DNA of 64,000 bases from Coptis chinensis (GCA_015680905.1 CM027380.1:15766001-15830000), one strand, 5' to 3'; positions 37,269 to 50,237 are shown, counted from the stretch's first letter. Numbers and translations are program-made. Notes: generated by a model not told the origin, from the letters alone.

Positions 37269-40120
37269 TTAGTGAGGGCAGTGATTGAGGAAACAAGAAT
37301 CAAGCTAATGACAGGTGCAACAGAGATGGAACAAGGACCAGAAACACAACGATATGCTAGAGTAAAAAGTAAGGAAAGGAAACCGAAGCTCAGCATACGC
37401 ACTACATCAGAAAAGGCCAAAAACGATGGAAATTGCCGTCCTAAATCGAGATTCTGACGGAAATGGTGTCTCGTTAAATTAAGTGAATAGCCCCATTTGT
37501 TAATATTAACGACGGAAAAATGCATGGTAAAGCGAATTAGAAATGCGACGGGTGTGTGACACTTAAAGCCGTCATTAATTACAGGACATTCAAAACCGTC
37601 ACAAATTTCCTTTTTGCTAGAACTATATATTTTCAAATCTAGAACGTACTGAACCGTCGTAAATTTTCGTCCAAGTAACAAATTTTCGTCCCGTCATATT
37701 TGGTAGAACTACTAATACTACATGATTCTCATATCATAAAATCAATTACACAAACATACTAAAACAACACATTTCAAAATTTGATATATTATATATTGGT
37801 TTTCCAAAATTTACAATGTTTACAAACTATTGATTGCCAATAAATAACTAGGCTTTTAAAATACATAAAGCATAATAAGAACATATTGGAAAAAAAAAAA
37901 AAAAAAAATTGCTTTGAAATTCCTATCTTCATCACTTTTATGCAATTTGGTCTTTCATTGAGTCGCACAACCTTTCATGACTAAATAATCTCAACAAACA
38001 TCGAAGTTCTATTTGATAAAAGAAGCTGATCCGTCTCCATCCCTCTTTAGAAGTTGGTAATGGAGTTACACTCGGGCGACTAGCACCCATCTTGGGGACC
38101 ACGACGATAGAGATGACGAGGTCCCGACAACGCTGGAAGTACCCAACATATAATCATAATGACAACATGAAAAACAAAATTCATACTTTAGATCCAAGTT
38201 AAACCTAATAATAATAACAACAAGAAGCCTGCATCGATCGGCATCGGGACAAGAAAAGACATTTTGTTTCGCTATGTAGCAAAAAAAATTATAACCTAGC
38301 AAAAAAAAAATTGTTTCGCTTAATTAATATCTGAGAAACATTGACACAGGTGTGTGTTGGTTTCTGACATGGCGACCTATATGAAGTAGGACATAGCTAG
38401 GTAAAAAAATATTTCAATTCTCTAGTTACACAGATATTTCTTAGGGTTAAAACCTTATAAAGCACCTCCTTACAAGGAAATCTATGCTAGGGGCATCTCA
38501 TGGAATTGTGACTATGTTAATAGGGAGTGTTCATAGTCTATAAGGGTAACCACAATTAGAAATTTTATGCATCAATGTGCTTGTGTCCACACGGATATGC
38601 GGATATTTATCTTATTGGGCACAAATTAGCTTTTGTTTTGGACACAAAACAAACCTTTCCCTACTAGAAAGATTTTTTTTTTCTGCAAGTTAATTCATTA
38701 CTGAGGCTTTCAAAATATGAAGTGTCCATGTCACATAGCTTAATGTGCTACTAAAGTACCAAAGAGAAAGGCCAAACCACCAAGGCAATGCCTTGCAATT
38801 TATCCTCTCTGCGGCCTAATACTTGTTCGGCAAAGACAATATTATTTCCTCAAATTCTAACAGAAGCATAAGAAGTTTGTAACATCAATTGTTCGAAATA
38901 ATCATTTAGCACAATAAACCACATCCCTAGCTGCTCAAAAGCAGACATAAGTTCTCAAAGTTGCTACAAAGTTACCTGAGTACTACTAGAGACATGGATG
39001 CTATGAGCTTATTAACAGTTCACAGTAGTCACATCAAATACCAGTCAACTTATTTTATAGAGACATACCAGGAGCAAATGTGAAGCAAGTGGTTGAAGAA
39101 AATTCTTTCCGTTCTCTAAGTATATAAGTTCATAGTGCAGCAGTCCCACCCCATTTTGGATCTTCATTAGTATCTTTGTCAGCCTCGACCAATGGTGCTG
39201 CAAAGGACAAAAATAAATAAATACCTACATAAATAAATATATAAAGCTCAATGCATAATAAAACTACTGAGTACATAGGTAGCACATATAATTAAACTAC
39301 TGAATGATGTAGAGTTTCAAGATAATCAACAGAACACAGCTTACGTGTTGTATTGGTTGGAAAAATTCCCCTGAAACCAAGGAAATCCAATCTGGGATTA
39401 CTAGTTATTAAATATAGTGTCTCTTTCCATGTGAAGAGACACTACACTAGAGAATCACTTGTAGCATAAGCATTCACAAATCTGCCTGCTACCATCTGCC
39501 AGCAAACATGTATAACCAGCAGCAGCGACAACAAAAGGAAATCAGCTCTGAACCAATTGCTTTCCAGCAGTAGGCGGCAGCAGCAGCACTTGCTTTCCAG
39601 CAGTAGCAACAAGGCTTAAATTAATAATATACCGACTTAAATTAATAATATACCGGTAGTACTAGAATTAAAATCTAATAAATAGAGGCAAAATCTCGAG
39701 TTTCGTGCTACAAACCACGCCTACTATTTATCTATTTGGTATCGGTAAAGTGATTCACTGTGTTACAGAACCTACAAACCTATCAAGGAGAGTTAAGAAG
39801 GAAAGACAATGCAGAAACTACAAGTCTAAATGTGCAATCAAAATCTTAAAAAAAAAGGCAATCTGTCAATACAGCTTCCATAAAATTTGCTCCATTCTTT
39901 ACTAAATTGCAGCAGTCAACATCAGCTTCATTTTGAACGAAAAATTGATCAAAAACTCTGCAGTGTTATCAAATAAGTGTGCATGTGTCCATGCGAACAT
40001 AAAGTAACATGTAGAAATTAAAAGCAGAAACGAAATAAGATACTTACAGTGAACGCATTTTCAACCAAATGAAAAACAGGGCCTTGCATGCCAACCCATT
40101 TCGTCAAAGGTACATCTTAC

Positions 40121-41058
40121 GCACCATCAGCATCGTCCAAGCCATCAAACATTTGTTCGACATGAGCCTCAAGACGCGCTGCCTGCATTTCCAACCTAGC
40201 AGCAACATTCTCCGCATTTCTCCTAATTAACTGACCAGCCCCACCAATAGCATCTTCACCATTTCCAATATCAGCATTAACCTTATTATTTGCTGTCGCA
40301 GCCCTTCTCGCAGCAAGTACCCCTTCATCTTCTCTCTCACCATCCTGCCCACCTAGCTCTCGTAAATGTCTAAAATAATCCCTCAAAGAAGTAGCTCCAA
40401 GAAAAATAAAAACAATACTAGCGGACAGCAGAAACCCATGCACACAATCAGTAAGAATCACAGTAGTAGATATATGTCTCAAAAACAACTTATGAGCTTC
40501 ACCAAAACTCCGCACGAAAGCCAAACGCCATATCCAAAATGTAATAAATGGTATAATCAGAAGCCAGACAGATAGCACAAAGCCAAGACGCAAGAAGAAC
40601 TGCAAAATATGACAAGCTTTCATCCCAATTCCAAACACAAACTCCTGAAAAGGTAGCCTAACCGGTGCATTCTCAGCATACACTGGTGAGAATGAAAACG
40701 GATGCTTACACACCTACAAAAACATTAAATTAATTTCTAATTTATAATAGAGTGGGTAAAATAATAAAAGGTTAAAAAGGTGTACCAACCTTGCAATTTC
40801 TAGCATTGCTATGATTAAGCCACTGTAAGAGACAATCTTGATGAACATATTTAATACTACCACTACAAGCACATGGATATCTCAATGGGTTTCATCGTCC
40901 CCAGTATTTCTACATATTCTACAAACATCTTCCTCATCATCTTCGTCCTCATATTTTCTTGCCTCGGGGGTGGTGTTTTTGGACATGTTAAGAGGGTCAA
41001 ACGATTCCGTGTCCATCGAATTGGTGTTATTATTTTCGGATGAAGATGGTGTCGCCAT
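40121..41058 (-). pseudogene. SUD1/DOA10-type RING-CH ubiquitin ligase gene fragment carried by the CACTA element
   Basis: Two exons on the minus strand (41058-40790 and 40713-40121) keep their splice sites. Exon 1 starts MATPSSSENNNTNSMD, has an acidic stretch, then V-C-R-I-C-R-N, the first cysteines of a RING-CH finger. A one-base loss near 40886-40893 then shifts the frame into TGA. In the next frame the rest of the finger is readable (P-C-A-C-S-G-S-I-K, H-Q-D-C-L). Exon 2 has K-H-P-F-S-F-S-P-V-Y-A-E-N-A-P, two or three membrane helices and E-Q-M-F-D-G-L-D-D-A-D-G-A, all close to plant SUD1, an ER membrane E3 ligase. The other exons of this roughly 1,100-residue protein are not found. It looks like a host gene piece captured by the transposon and then broken. 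Confidence 0.88.
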
Positions 41059-42245
41059 GGGAAAGATAGAGGACGAAAGTCAGAGGATTAATTGGTCAAT
41101 TCAGGTAGTCTACAAACACTACCGGTATATTATTAATTTAAGTCGGTTTATCTCAAGCTTTCTCACGGCATAACAAAAGAATCAAGACATAACAGGGTAT
41201 TTTCACAGACAAATTAACTAAGATGACTAATATCATATAAGAAAAAGATAATATATATTAGTATAAAAGATTAAAGGCTTAAAGCCTATTCATAACTACT
41301 CTATATATCGAACAATAGTGAACATCCATATCACGAGGAAAAAAACCATCAGTAATGCTCTTTCTTTTTTCCAATATATAAAAATGTAAAAAAATTCCAC
41401 ACAACAATAAAAACAATACGTAGAATAGAATGAATTTACGAACGTAGAATAGAATGAATTTACGAGTATACAAAACTTCCCACGGCAAAAAGATATGCAT
41501 CAACAAGTATATTTATATGCAAACAATTTAAGAGAAGAATAAAGTAGAAATACACTAAAAAAGACTTACTTTTCGATCTCAATAAAAACCTAGCTTGTAG
41601 TACGTACGAATCGAACTGAAATAAAAATCCCTTTTCGAACTAGTTTAAGCGCGTGTCAATCAACCCCAATTAAAGTGAAGACTGTAAGATGAATTAGGAA
41701 GTGAGGGTGCGAGGGAAACTTCCATTTTTAATTGTTTCAGTAAGTATGTTGACGGTTCTATTTTTTGGCAAGTTATTAATTTTGGTTTTCTTTTTTTTTT
41801 GGTTAAATTTTTGACGGTTCAGCAAAGCCCATTGAATCCATAATAATAATTAAACAAGAAGAATGAAAAAAGGAAAGAAATTTACCTCGATTTGGAGAAG
41901 GAACTTTGATTTGAGTGAACTCTGGCAAAAGAAATATACCCATTTCAGTTTAACAAACAAATATCGGACGAAAAAACTCGAACTTGAAGCTTTAAAGCAT
42001 TGACTAAATATTATGGTTTGGGGGGGAGAAAGAGAGAGCTTACAATTTCACAATAGAGCTCTTGATTCAGTGACAAAACTCACAGCTTGTTAGAACTTAG
42101 AAGTCACCCTTTTTTTATCTCTTCTGTTTCCACTAGGGTACTGGGTATAATGAGCACGAGAATGAAAAGCAGTGAGTGCAAGAATGAAAAACTACTCCGC
42201 GACGAGTTCTTGAAAATTCAAGCACTACCACTACCGTCGTGGATG

Positions 42246-42391
42246 CACTACACTAAAGCTCGTCTTTTATTTTACCTTAATGCCAATATACGACGAGCTT
42301 AGGCCATATAGGACGGTTCTTGCAATCCTACATAAAGGACGGTCAACACAGTCCTAATAAGGTGTCGTTATTAAGCAATTTTGGTGTAGTG
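42246..42391. mobile_element. short CACTA-like element or fossil ends inside the larger CACTA
   Basis: CACTACACTAAAGC at 42246 faces GCAATTTTGGTGTAGTG ending at 42391. Both resemble the termini of the outer element, with GACGAG and GGACGG motifs between. The flanking triplets (ATG left, AGT right) do not match. It may be a 146-bp internally deleted copy whose duplication has decayed, or ends left by two other insertions. Confidence 0.45.
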
Positions 42392-45110
42392 AGTCTCTAA
42401 GGACAGCAGTTTAATTTAAACTAAATTGTTGAGAGAAGTCATATGTACTGCTTCAAAGCATTACAGTGGATCCCTAGTTGATCCATGGAGAAATTTAAGA
42501 GCTTGAAAATAGTTTTGTGTGTCCAATACTTGGTGAAATAGTTTTTAGGAATATAGTTTTCAGCCACAAATAAACCAGGCAATGATTCATCATTCACTAG
42601 AGAGGGAGGGGGGAAATAAAATTTATTCCTATTTAATATCAACTAAATAATAATGAAAGCAACTAAAGATCACCTGTTCAATGCAAGAAACTCAAAGCTC
42701 TATTCCATAAACTTCGTCAACCGTTTCATCCAAGAGATCTGTCACTCTATAGGTGATGGAATCTAAATAATCCACCATATAAACAAGACCGTTAATGGTG
42801 TAAACTTTCAAGGTGCTCACCACTCTACACGGATCCAAAAGTGACCGTTAGAATATGAAAACAAAGAAAGAACAGGTGGAGACAACCTCTCATTCTCAAA
42901 ACAAGAGCTACCTACATTTCTTTTTGTTCAGCATGCATTTGTATAAGAGACTTCAAAGTGTGTTCTCAAATTCTTATTCAGGAAACCAGCAGTGAAATTC
43001 AACAGTTCGCTTAAATCATAAAACTAGAACTGAAAAATGAAAATATGAGTAACATACATTCCATGCTAAATTCAGTAGATTGTCAAAACAGAATTATATT
43101 TTGTGATTACCATGAATGTGTTGCCATATAGGGACTTTTAAAGTCTAATGTTATCACACATGCAATATGCAAATGGTTTATATTTTGATATAACTATAGC
43201 CACTAGCCAGGTAGTTTAAATGGTAATTTTTACTTCTTGTTCCTTAATCCATTGTCATGACTATTATAGGAATGACCGAATATCACAAGCAACAGAAGGG
43301 TAAAAAATTTAAACAAATATTGCCCTAAAAACATTACGACAGCAACATTCCTTACTAGGCATCACACACTGTTGCTTTCAGTCCATTGCCCCACTGTAAT
43401 GACAAAATGGAGGGAGACAGGTGGGCCAATGTGTCAAAGCAACATAAAATGGCCTCAAAGCATTGGTGTCGTCACAATGATTTTTTCAAAGTAATTTCAT
43501 TCATCTTTTTGCACTCCAAGATCATACTAATGACCAATATGTATAAATTTTGAGGAGAAGATCATCAAGGTAATTCTATAAAAACAATGGACCTATCATC
43601 TTCCTTAGATATTGCTTGGAAAATCAAACCTTCATTTCCTATACAAAGTGTGAACAAACAATCACTTTCCAAATCCCAACAAACAATCACTTTACAAATT
43701 ACATTGTAAAATATCAACGCCCCACACACACACAAATTTCTATCTCTCTAATAGATTTAGTAGGCAAGTTTGAATTGAACTTAACACGAAAAACATAACT
43801 ATTACCACGAGGCCTAGTAACCTTCCCCAAAATGCATTTGCAACGACTTCCATACCGCCTTATAAATATAACTCACGCTTCCCCTAATACTAACCAACTT
43901 CTTCTTCTCTATTCAATCCTTCAATCTAAATAAATGAAGCATTTTCATTGGTTGCTCTTTGATTTTGATAACAGCACAAATCGATCAGTAAATCAATCAT
44001 AAATAATTCAACAATGTAGACATGGATTAGTCATTATTATTCCATCTTTTAAACACTGGCAGTAGCCACACATATCTTAATCATCCCCCCATGCTTGTAA
44101 AGTTAATTATACAGACTTTCCAAGATGCACACAAATATCAAACCGTCCACCCCTAAATGGAATGAAATGATAATTATTAAAAAAAAGAGACCTTGAGAAA
44201 TCTAGCACAAATCGCATAATTTCATCAATTAAATCACATCCTATTACTCAATAAGTATTTGAATTCTTAAAACTTGTAACAGACTAAAACACAAACTGAG
44301 GGTTTAGCTAACCTTGGAATTTTCTGCACCAAATGAGTGTAAACCCAACACATTCGAGGATTTTCATGTTAGCCCCAACACGAAAATCAATTTCTCAGCA
44401 CTGATTAACCAATTTTTTGAACCCTAACCCACAAACAAACTAAAATTAAAAAGAAAAATCGATCCAAATGCTATTAACTAGTAAATAGAGAGTCTCCAAT
44501 CAATAGGAAAGAAAAATCGTAGCTTGAAGCCTTATAGGAAGGAGATGAAGTACACTAATCCAAGAGAAGAAGAGATAAGGAGGAAGACTACGGCTGGTGT
44601 TGATTGAATACTTTCGTCGGTGTAGAAATCATTGATGGGTTGAAGAAGTTTCAGAAAAATAAAAAAAACAGCAAGACAAAGGTTTTTGGAGGCTGGACGA
44701 AGAAGGCAAAACTTTAGTTTTGACTTTTGAGTGGCGACGGCTTCAAAGAAAATTAGATACAATTTTCCCCGTCCTAGATTAAGGACAGAAGAAGTTGTCG
44801 TCTATTTTTTGGGTCAAGGCCTGCGACGAGTTTTCTCATGTATGGGACTCAAAAGCCCGTCTTAAATTTAAGACATGAATGCATGTCTCAATAGGTCGTC
44901 CTAATTACACAATTCTGGTGTAGTGACGGCAGGAGGCAGAAATGAGTATGTATAATCTAAACACAAACGGAATTCAAGGGCTGTTAGGGGGTTGGGCAGC
45001 TAGCTTTCAAATGGATGAGGGAGAAGTAAATGTGGCAAGTCACGGGCAGACCAGCAAGCATTCGATAGAATCAAAAGAACTGCAAGCAAGCAGTAGAGCA
45101 AGGTAAGAAT

Positions 45111-45386
45111 TTGGCAATTCGGCATGGAATCATGAGGATTAAAGCACAAAATGACTCTATGAGTGTTATTTCTTTCTTAACTAAGAAGAGTCGACATCCT
45201 TGGCAACCAGAGAAGATGCTCAGAAGCATTGACTGCACGAAGGAATTGTTTGAACATTTTAGCTTTATCCGTGCTTCTAGGGAGTCCAATAAGATAGATG
45301 ATTTTTTAGCTACCAATATTCAAACAACTTATGTAGAGTTGGGACCAAGTTCTTTTCTCCGAAGATGTAAAGAAAATTACTCTTGA
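45111..45386 (+). pseudogene. LINE RNase-H-like C-terminal fragment
   Basis: The 91-codon frame contains a D-S-M-S-V-I-S-F-L-T-K segment, then E-H-F-S-F-I-R-A-S-R-E-S-N-K-I-D-D-F-L-A. This matches the end of the RNase H domain (H/R-x-x-R-E-x-N-x-x-A-D-x-L-A) that closes many plant LINE and RVT_3 proteins. The 3' untranslated region and poly(A) tail of the LINE follow directly, which fits its place. Confidence 0.6.
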
Positions 45387-45516
45387 TGATGTAAGGGGAA
45401 AACAATATGTGAGAGAGAGAGAATGTAACAAAATTATTACTTTTATTTTCTAATAAAAAGGGGTAGGGACCTCTTTAAAAACCTTGCTTACCAATAAAAA
45501 AAAAATGAAGAAAGAA

Positions 45517-46380
45517 ATAGATCTTTCTCAAGTTTTGAATTGATTTGAGAATATTTTGCACTTGAATATACCGTTGTCCGCGCAAGAGATCAAGCCCACG
45601 CGGTTTTCGGTAAACCACGACACATCAAAATTTGGTGTTCGAAACACTACGAAACAGAGGCCTAAACTAACACCAAAGCCCTCGCGGTGTGCGCAAAACC
45701 GCGCAGTTTATCCAAAGCCGTGAGAGAGATTTGATACAACATCAAAGCAAATACCAAATTTTCGTTGATTTGGTGTTTACTTTGGTGTTTTTTCATCTTT
45801 AGGAGAAATTGTTTGATGCTAGAATAATGTCTCTCCTAAAGATGCTCTTTACTACTCTTTGAAAGAATCATTATACTTCTCAAAAGAATTAGTACAAAGG
45901 AAAACTAATTTCATATGGCAGGCCTGCTATTAATTTTTTATGCTACTGATGCATCAATTATATTTCAGTGGAGGAAGGTCAGTCAATACTCTGCCAATGG
46001 TAGGTAATGCAGCTAATGGTAGGTAACACTAGGTAATGTTGTATTACAGTTGTTAATAGTTTGATAAAAGTAAAAATAGTTCATCGTGAACTATCAATGG
46101 CGGGCTAATCGGCTAGTTATTACTTATTAGTAAAAGGGGGGTTGATGAACCCATAAATTTGGGTGCTAATACCGCCGCACATAATTATGCAAATACTAGA
46201 AAACCGAAAACATACCGACATTGTAAAGTACCGTACTGTTGATTATTCAAATTTCAACAGATATGACGATATATCACGGCATTTTATACCATGGCATCTC
46301 AAGTACTAAGAAACCCAACATAGTTTAGTCTTTAGTTTCTCTCCATTCTCACTTCTCACTCAAAACTCCCTTATTAAGCA
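45517..46380. other. intergenic and promoter region of the OEP7-like gene
   Basis: No coding segment is recognised. A possible TATA-like TTTTATACC lies near 46282. Confidence 0.4.
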
Positions 46381-46472
46381 GTAAGTTTCTCATTTTCCTT
46401 TTGGTTTAGAAACCATGAAATTTCTTTACTAATTTTGAATGTTTTAATTGTATATTTAGTCTGAAGAACAAA

Positions 46473-46715
46473 ATGGGAAGTTCAGCAAAGGTGAATTCAT
46501 TCAAGTCAGCAGTAGTTGTGTTGGGAGCACTAGCATTTGGATGGTTAACTATTGAAATTGCTTGCAAGCCCTTTCTTGAAAAAGCTCGTGATGCTATGGA
46601 CAAGTCCGATCCAACTCGCGATCCTGACGACAACGAGGATGGTGTCAATTTCGGTACTAACAAATCTTCCTCGGATGAAGATTTTCAAGATTCCACTGCC
46701 ATCAAACTTGAATAG
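46473..46715 (+). CDS. chloroplast outer envelope protein 7 (OEP7-like), 80 aa
   Basis: This is a small signal-anchored protein of the plastid outer envelope. A short polar N-terminus precedes one membrane helix (about residues 11-30: [17 protein letters not shown]). Then comes the positively flanked K-P-F-L-E-K-A-R segment and the [11 protein letters not shown] block that is conserved in plant OEP7/OEP6. The acidic, serine-rich tail is longer than in the 64-residue Arabidopsis protein. The coding part has no intron. A GT-AG intron (46381-46459) is likely in the 5' leader, because GTAAGT and TTTAG flank it just before the start. The pore or transport role of the family is unsettled, and the protein is best known as a model for signal-anchor insertion. 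Confidence 0.88.
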   Translation: MGSSAKVNSFKSAVVVLGALAFGWLTIEIACKPFLEKARDAMDKSDPTRDPDDNEDGVNFGTNKSSSDEDFQDSTAIKLE

Positions 46716-49700
46716 AGAGTTTGGGGGTTTTCAACATTTTATGTGGTTTATTAGGGGGCTTAGTGCAAATTTTATTTTGTTATGACCTTTTTATTATTTG
46801 TATGAGATTTAGTTGCTGATGAATGTTAATTAAATATTGCAAATGGTCTTTCAAATTGCATGCTATGTGAATTATTTCAAAGTGTTGAACAGATTGCTAC
46901 AATTAGAGGGTTATTAAACTGGTTTCTCCCTCCGTCCTACAACTAATTTCATAATCAGCTATTGCAGTTCATTAGGCAATCTTTGTCGTCGACTATATAA
47001 AGCAATCCAGTAAGTGACCGGCCAGGAAAGGCTGCAGTTTGCATGCGTAACTTGTATGCTGTTTTCCTTGAAAACTTAAGTTCACGTTGTGCAATCTTTC
47101 GGTACTGAAGCTCAAGTATAAAGTGCTTATTTTAGTCACTTGTAATTGTAATTTACATTTTCTTGAATGGAATAACCAAGATTGTGCAACTTGGAGCACT
47201 GTAAGTTCAGACCGAACTTGAGCATTGGTTGAATTGTCATTTTTCCCCCTAGTACTTAAGTACGTTCGATCCACGTACAAATAAATACACTCTCTCTGAC
47301 TCTCTGTAGTCTGTACATATATATGGCACCATGATACCAGGTCCAAACTAAAAACTTTGGGCTGAAATGCTAATCAAGGCCAACCACTCAAACTATACGG
47401 GCCTTCTATCACCTCGAACTTACCGAATCCATTAGGCTTCGGTTATTTTGCACATCCATGAAAATCGTCCTCGAAGAGAAAACCAAGCAAACAATGATCT
47501 ATCATCTATACCTGGGCCTTGAGCTTTGTTTTTGCAACAAGTCAACCATTATCAACAGCATCCAAGATTGATAGGATTTACATTTTTCTCTTACTTATAC
47601 TGTTGCGATATAATTTGTATGGTTTTGCTTTGAAAACCTAATTCTGATAAGTTTTGGATCAAACTTCTAGCCATCCTTTTACAAACTCAGTTATCCAATC
47701 CCTTTATTTTTCCCGCTAAATGCCGCCCTTTATCCGATCCCTTTTAGGGGAGAATGTTTAAGACATTTGAGGTTGGCATAGGAGATTTCCAAGAGTTCCA
47801 ACAGAACCAAAGATACCAGGTTTTATTCTTAATACAAGACAGAACAGATCATGCAAAAATATCTAAAGCATCTATTTAGTGAAAGCTATAACAATCAAAT
47901 GATTCTCAAACAAGAGTAAATCATAAGGAAAGCACAAAAATGCTTATTGAAAATTCTCTTACATTATGACCAGTTTGATTGGTTGGAGAATGTGGAATAA
48001 AATTGAAATAGGGAACATTTCCATCTTTTTCAGTGACAACCCTAACATCAATCAATAGTATATGATACTCATTCATAGCTATAATTATTCGTTCTGATGA
48101 TTTTGATCCCTGCCTTCGTGTGTTGGTTGGTTCCATTTTAATGGGCGGAAGCACACAGTTGATATTGAATGTTGTGTATGAAATTGATTACTATGAGGCA
48201 GACAGATGGTATATGAATTATACTGCTACAGGGCTTCCGTGTTAGAGTATGTGGACCAAAAAGAGAAATAGTCTCTCGTGCATGGAACAAGAGAGGAATT
48301 CATAATGGGTTGAAATAGAGGGATCTTATACCAACTAGTGGCCAATGTCTTTTTAGATAACACCCCCCACCTTGACCAAGTAATATCAGTATTACTGTAT
48401 TAGTGGTCCCATAAGCGCATGTAGGCCCGGGTTTAGTGGTGGCCAAAAAATTCATTTTTGCTACAATTTCTATTTTAGTTTGCTTTTGGCCTAATGAGTA
48501 TATGCCACCTGTTCAAAGCCAACAAAATAAAAAGTAGCGAAAATAGGTTCTGTTCTCAATTATTATTCTTTCTATTTTCCCCTCTCCTTCCACCTCCACT
48601 TCAAAAGTCAAAACCCACCAATCCACCACCACTCATTTTATCATTCTCTCACTAACAGTTCAATTATCAAATCTCAAGATAACTTAATTTTTTAAACAAA
48701 ATTGGTTCAAAGCAAGGGTTATTAAAGTTGATTGATCTCAAGAAATTAAAGTAGTCAAAAACCGCTTCTATTCATGACGAACTCTATGTAATCAAGTACT
48801 ATTCAAGTTTATTCAAACTTCAAACTAAAATCCAATTAGAATTTTTCAAGTTTTGCTTAATAATAAAAATATAATTTAATTTTGATTCTAATAAGCTTTT
48901 AATATCACAAACATGTTTCGACTGGAATATTGTATACTTTAGGGGTTGCAGTTGAAGAATCACCAAAAGAAGTGAGCTGTGGTGGGAGTGGTTTTGGAGA
49001 AGACAAAAACTAGTTCATTATCTAAAATCGTTTTATGTTATGTTGGCTACTTAGATGATTTTTGGAGGTCAGTTTGGTAACTTTATTTGGTTGGGTTTTT
49101 GTTTTTTCGAAAGTGGAACGGGGTCTGTTTTAGTTAATCACGTTGCACCTTCTCATAGGGACAGAAACAAACTATGCATACCAAAATTGCATCAAAAAGA
49201 GGGGCCTAACATTTCTTCCTCGGAGGCAAAAGTAAGAAGAATTACACTAAGTTTTGTTACAATGAAAGCTAACGTGTCTACGCATAGACTGTGCTTAAAG
49301 ATAACAAAAAAATGAAATTAATATTCCTACAAATAAATGTTTATGAGAGGCTTTCCACATCAGCATAATGGAATCACGAGCACACTATGTTCTTACCAAT
49401 ATGGTTTTCATTGATTTGACCTGCAAAAAAAAGTTAAGTTTTTCGGGACGATGAAATTCCAAATATCTTTGTCATTACAATTGGCCTGGTTTACGCAACG
49501 CCACATCCATTATCCGGTATCTTTTTTTTTTTTTTTTTTTTTTTTTTTTGATGTTATCGAATTAAGCCAAAGAGTTTGATATATATTCCCACTCAAACGC
49601 ACAAATGTGAACTGTCAGACATCTAATGGTTGAAATATATATTCCCATTTTTAAGGTATATGTCAGTTGTGTTACGCTCTTGGATATTTATCTCTTCATC

Positions 49701-50237
49701 AAGTTTCTAGATATTCATTATCACCTTCAACAATTGCGCTGCCATCACTAACCTTCCAAACATATAATAAGTCCATACCTTTGCTAATGTGTATATTCCC
49801 CTATATTTAACCCAAATGCCGTGTATTTTCGTTTTGAATAGACTGTGATATTTTGCAGAGTGCTCTAGTGATTACTGATTAGATCACAAAACAATGTAAT
49901 TCTTTATTCTTATTAATATATTCTTACCTAGCAAAAAACAAAAATGACATTTGATTTATTTCTCTATGGAAAGGCTGTAAAAGCCTTTTAACCCGTTGAA
50001 TGTTGGAATTTTAAAATAAAGGATGAATTAGTATTATCTCTCACTAGATGAGCTAATTAAGATTTTTTCTTTACTAGATGGGAAATTAAGATATCTTTTC
50101 CAAATACACACACAAAAAATACAGTAAATCCAAATAGAAGAGTCAATTCAAATAGAAGAATAGGGGACTAGGGGTGGAGGTGATATTAGTTAACTCTAGT
50201 ATAAATAAGACAGCTTTTCCATTTAAATTTATCTAGT
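46716..50237. other. intergenic, no confident gene
   Basis: The OEP7-like 3' leader lies at the start. A 77-codon minus-strand frame at 47921-48154 could be an isolated exon (it meets a GTAAGA donor) but has no recognised similarity. A 28-T tract lies at 49522-49549 with no matching duplication. Confidence 0.45.

Larger units (their letters stand above)
37400..44925. mobile_element. 7.5-kb non-autonomous CACTA transposon inserted in the LINE
   Basis: The left end is CACTACATCAGAAAAGG and the right end, read inward on the other strand, is CACTACACCAGAATTG. The 3-bp duplication ACG lies at 37397-37399 and 44926-44928, the length expected of CACTA. Subterminal regions are rich in GACGG/CCGTC (left) and GTCGTCC/GACGAG (right) motifs. 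Removing the element and one ACG rejoins the LINE reading frame. No transposase-like frame is seen. Cargo: a frameshifted SUD1-like gene fragment (40121-41058), a second pair of CACTA-like ends (42246-42391), and otherwise AT-rich filler. Confidence 0.8.
36311..45503 (+). mobile_element. LINE (non-LTR) retrotransposon relic, split by a CACTA element
   Basis: The 13-bp direct repeat AATGAAGAAAGAA lies at 36298-36310 and 45504-45516. The right copy follows a poly(A) tail (AATAAAAAAAA), which is the signature of target-primed LINE insertion. Without the CACTA element (37400-44925) about 1.7 kb of LINE remains. Left to right it holds a piece of the first reading frame with a CCHC knuckle, the start of the endonuclease, an unassigned basic stretch, an RNase-H-like fragment and the 3' tail. 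Most of the endonuclease and all of the reverse transcriptase are missing. The copy is therefore 5'-truncated and internally deleted, and not autonomous. Confidence 0.8.

Noticed and set aside
49522-49549. 28-T tract as another retroposon tail
   Set aside because: No flanking duplication or element sequence is found.
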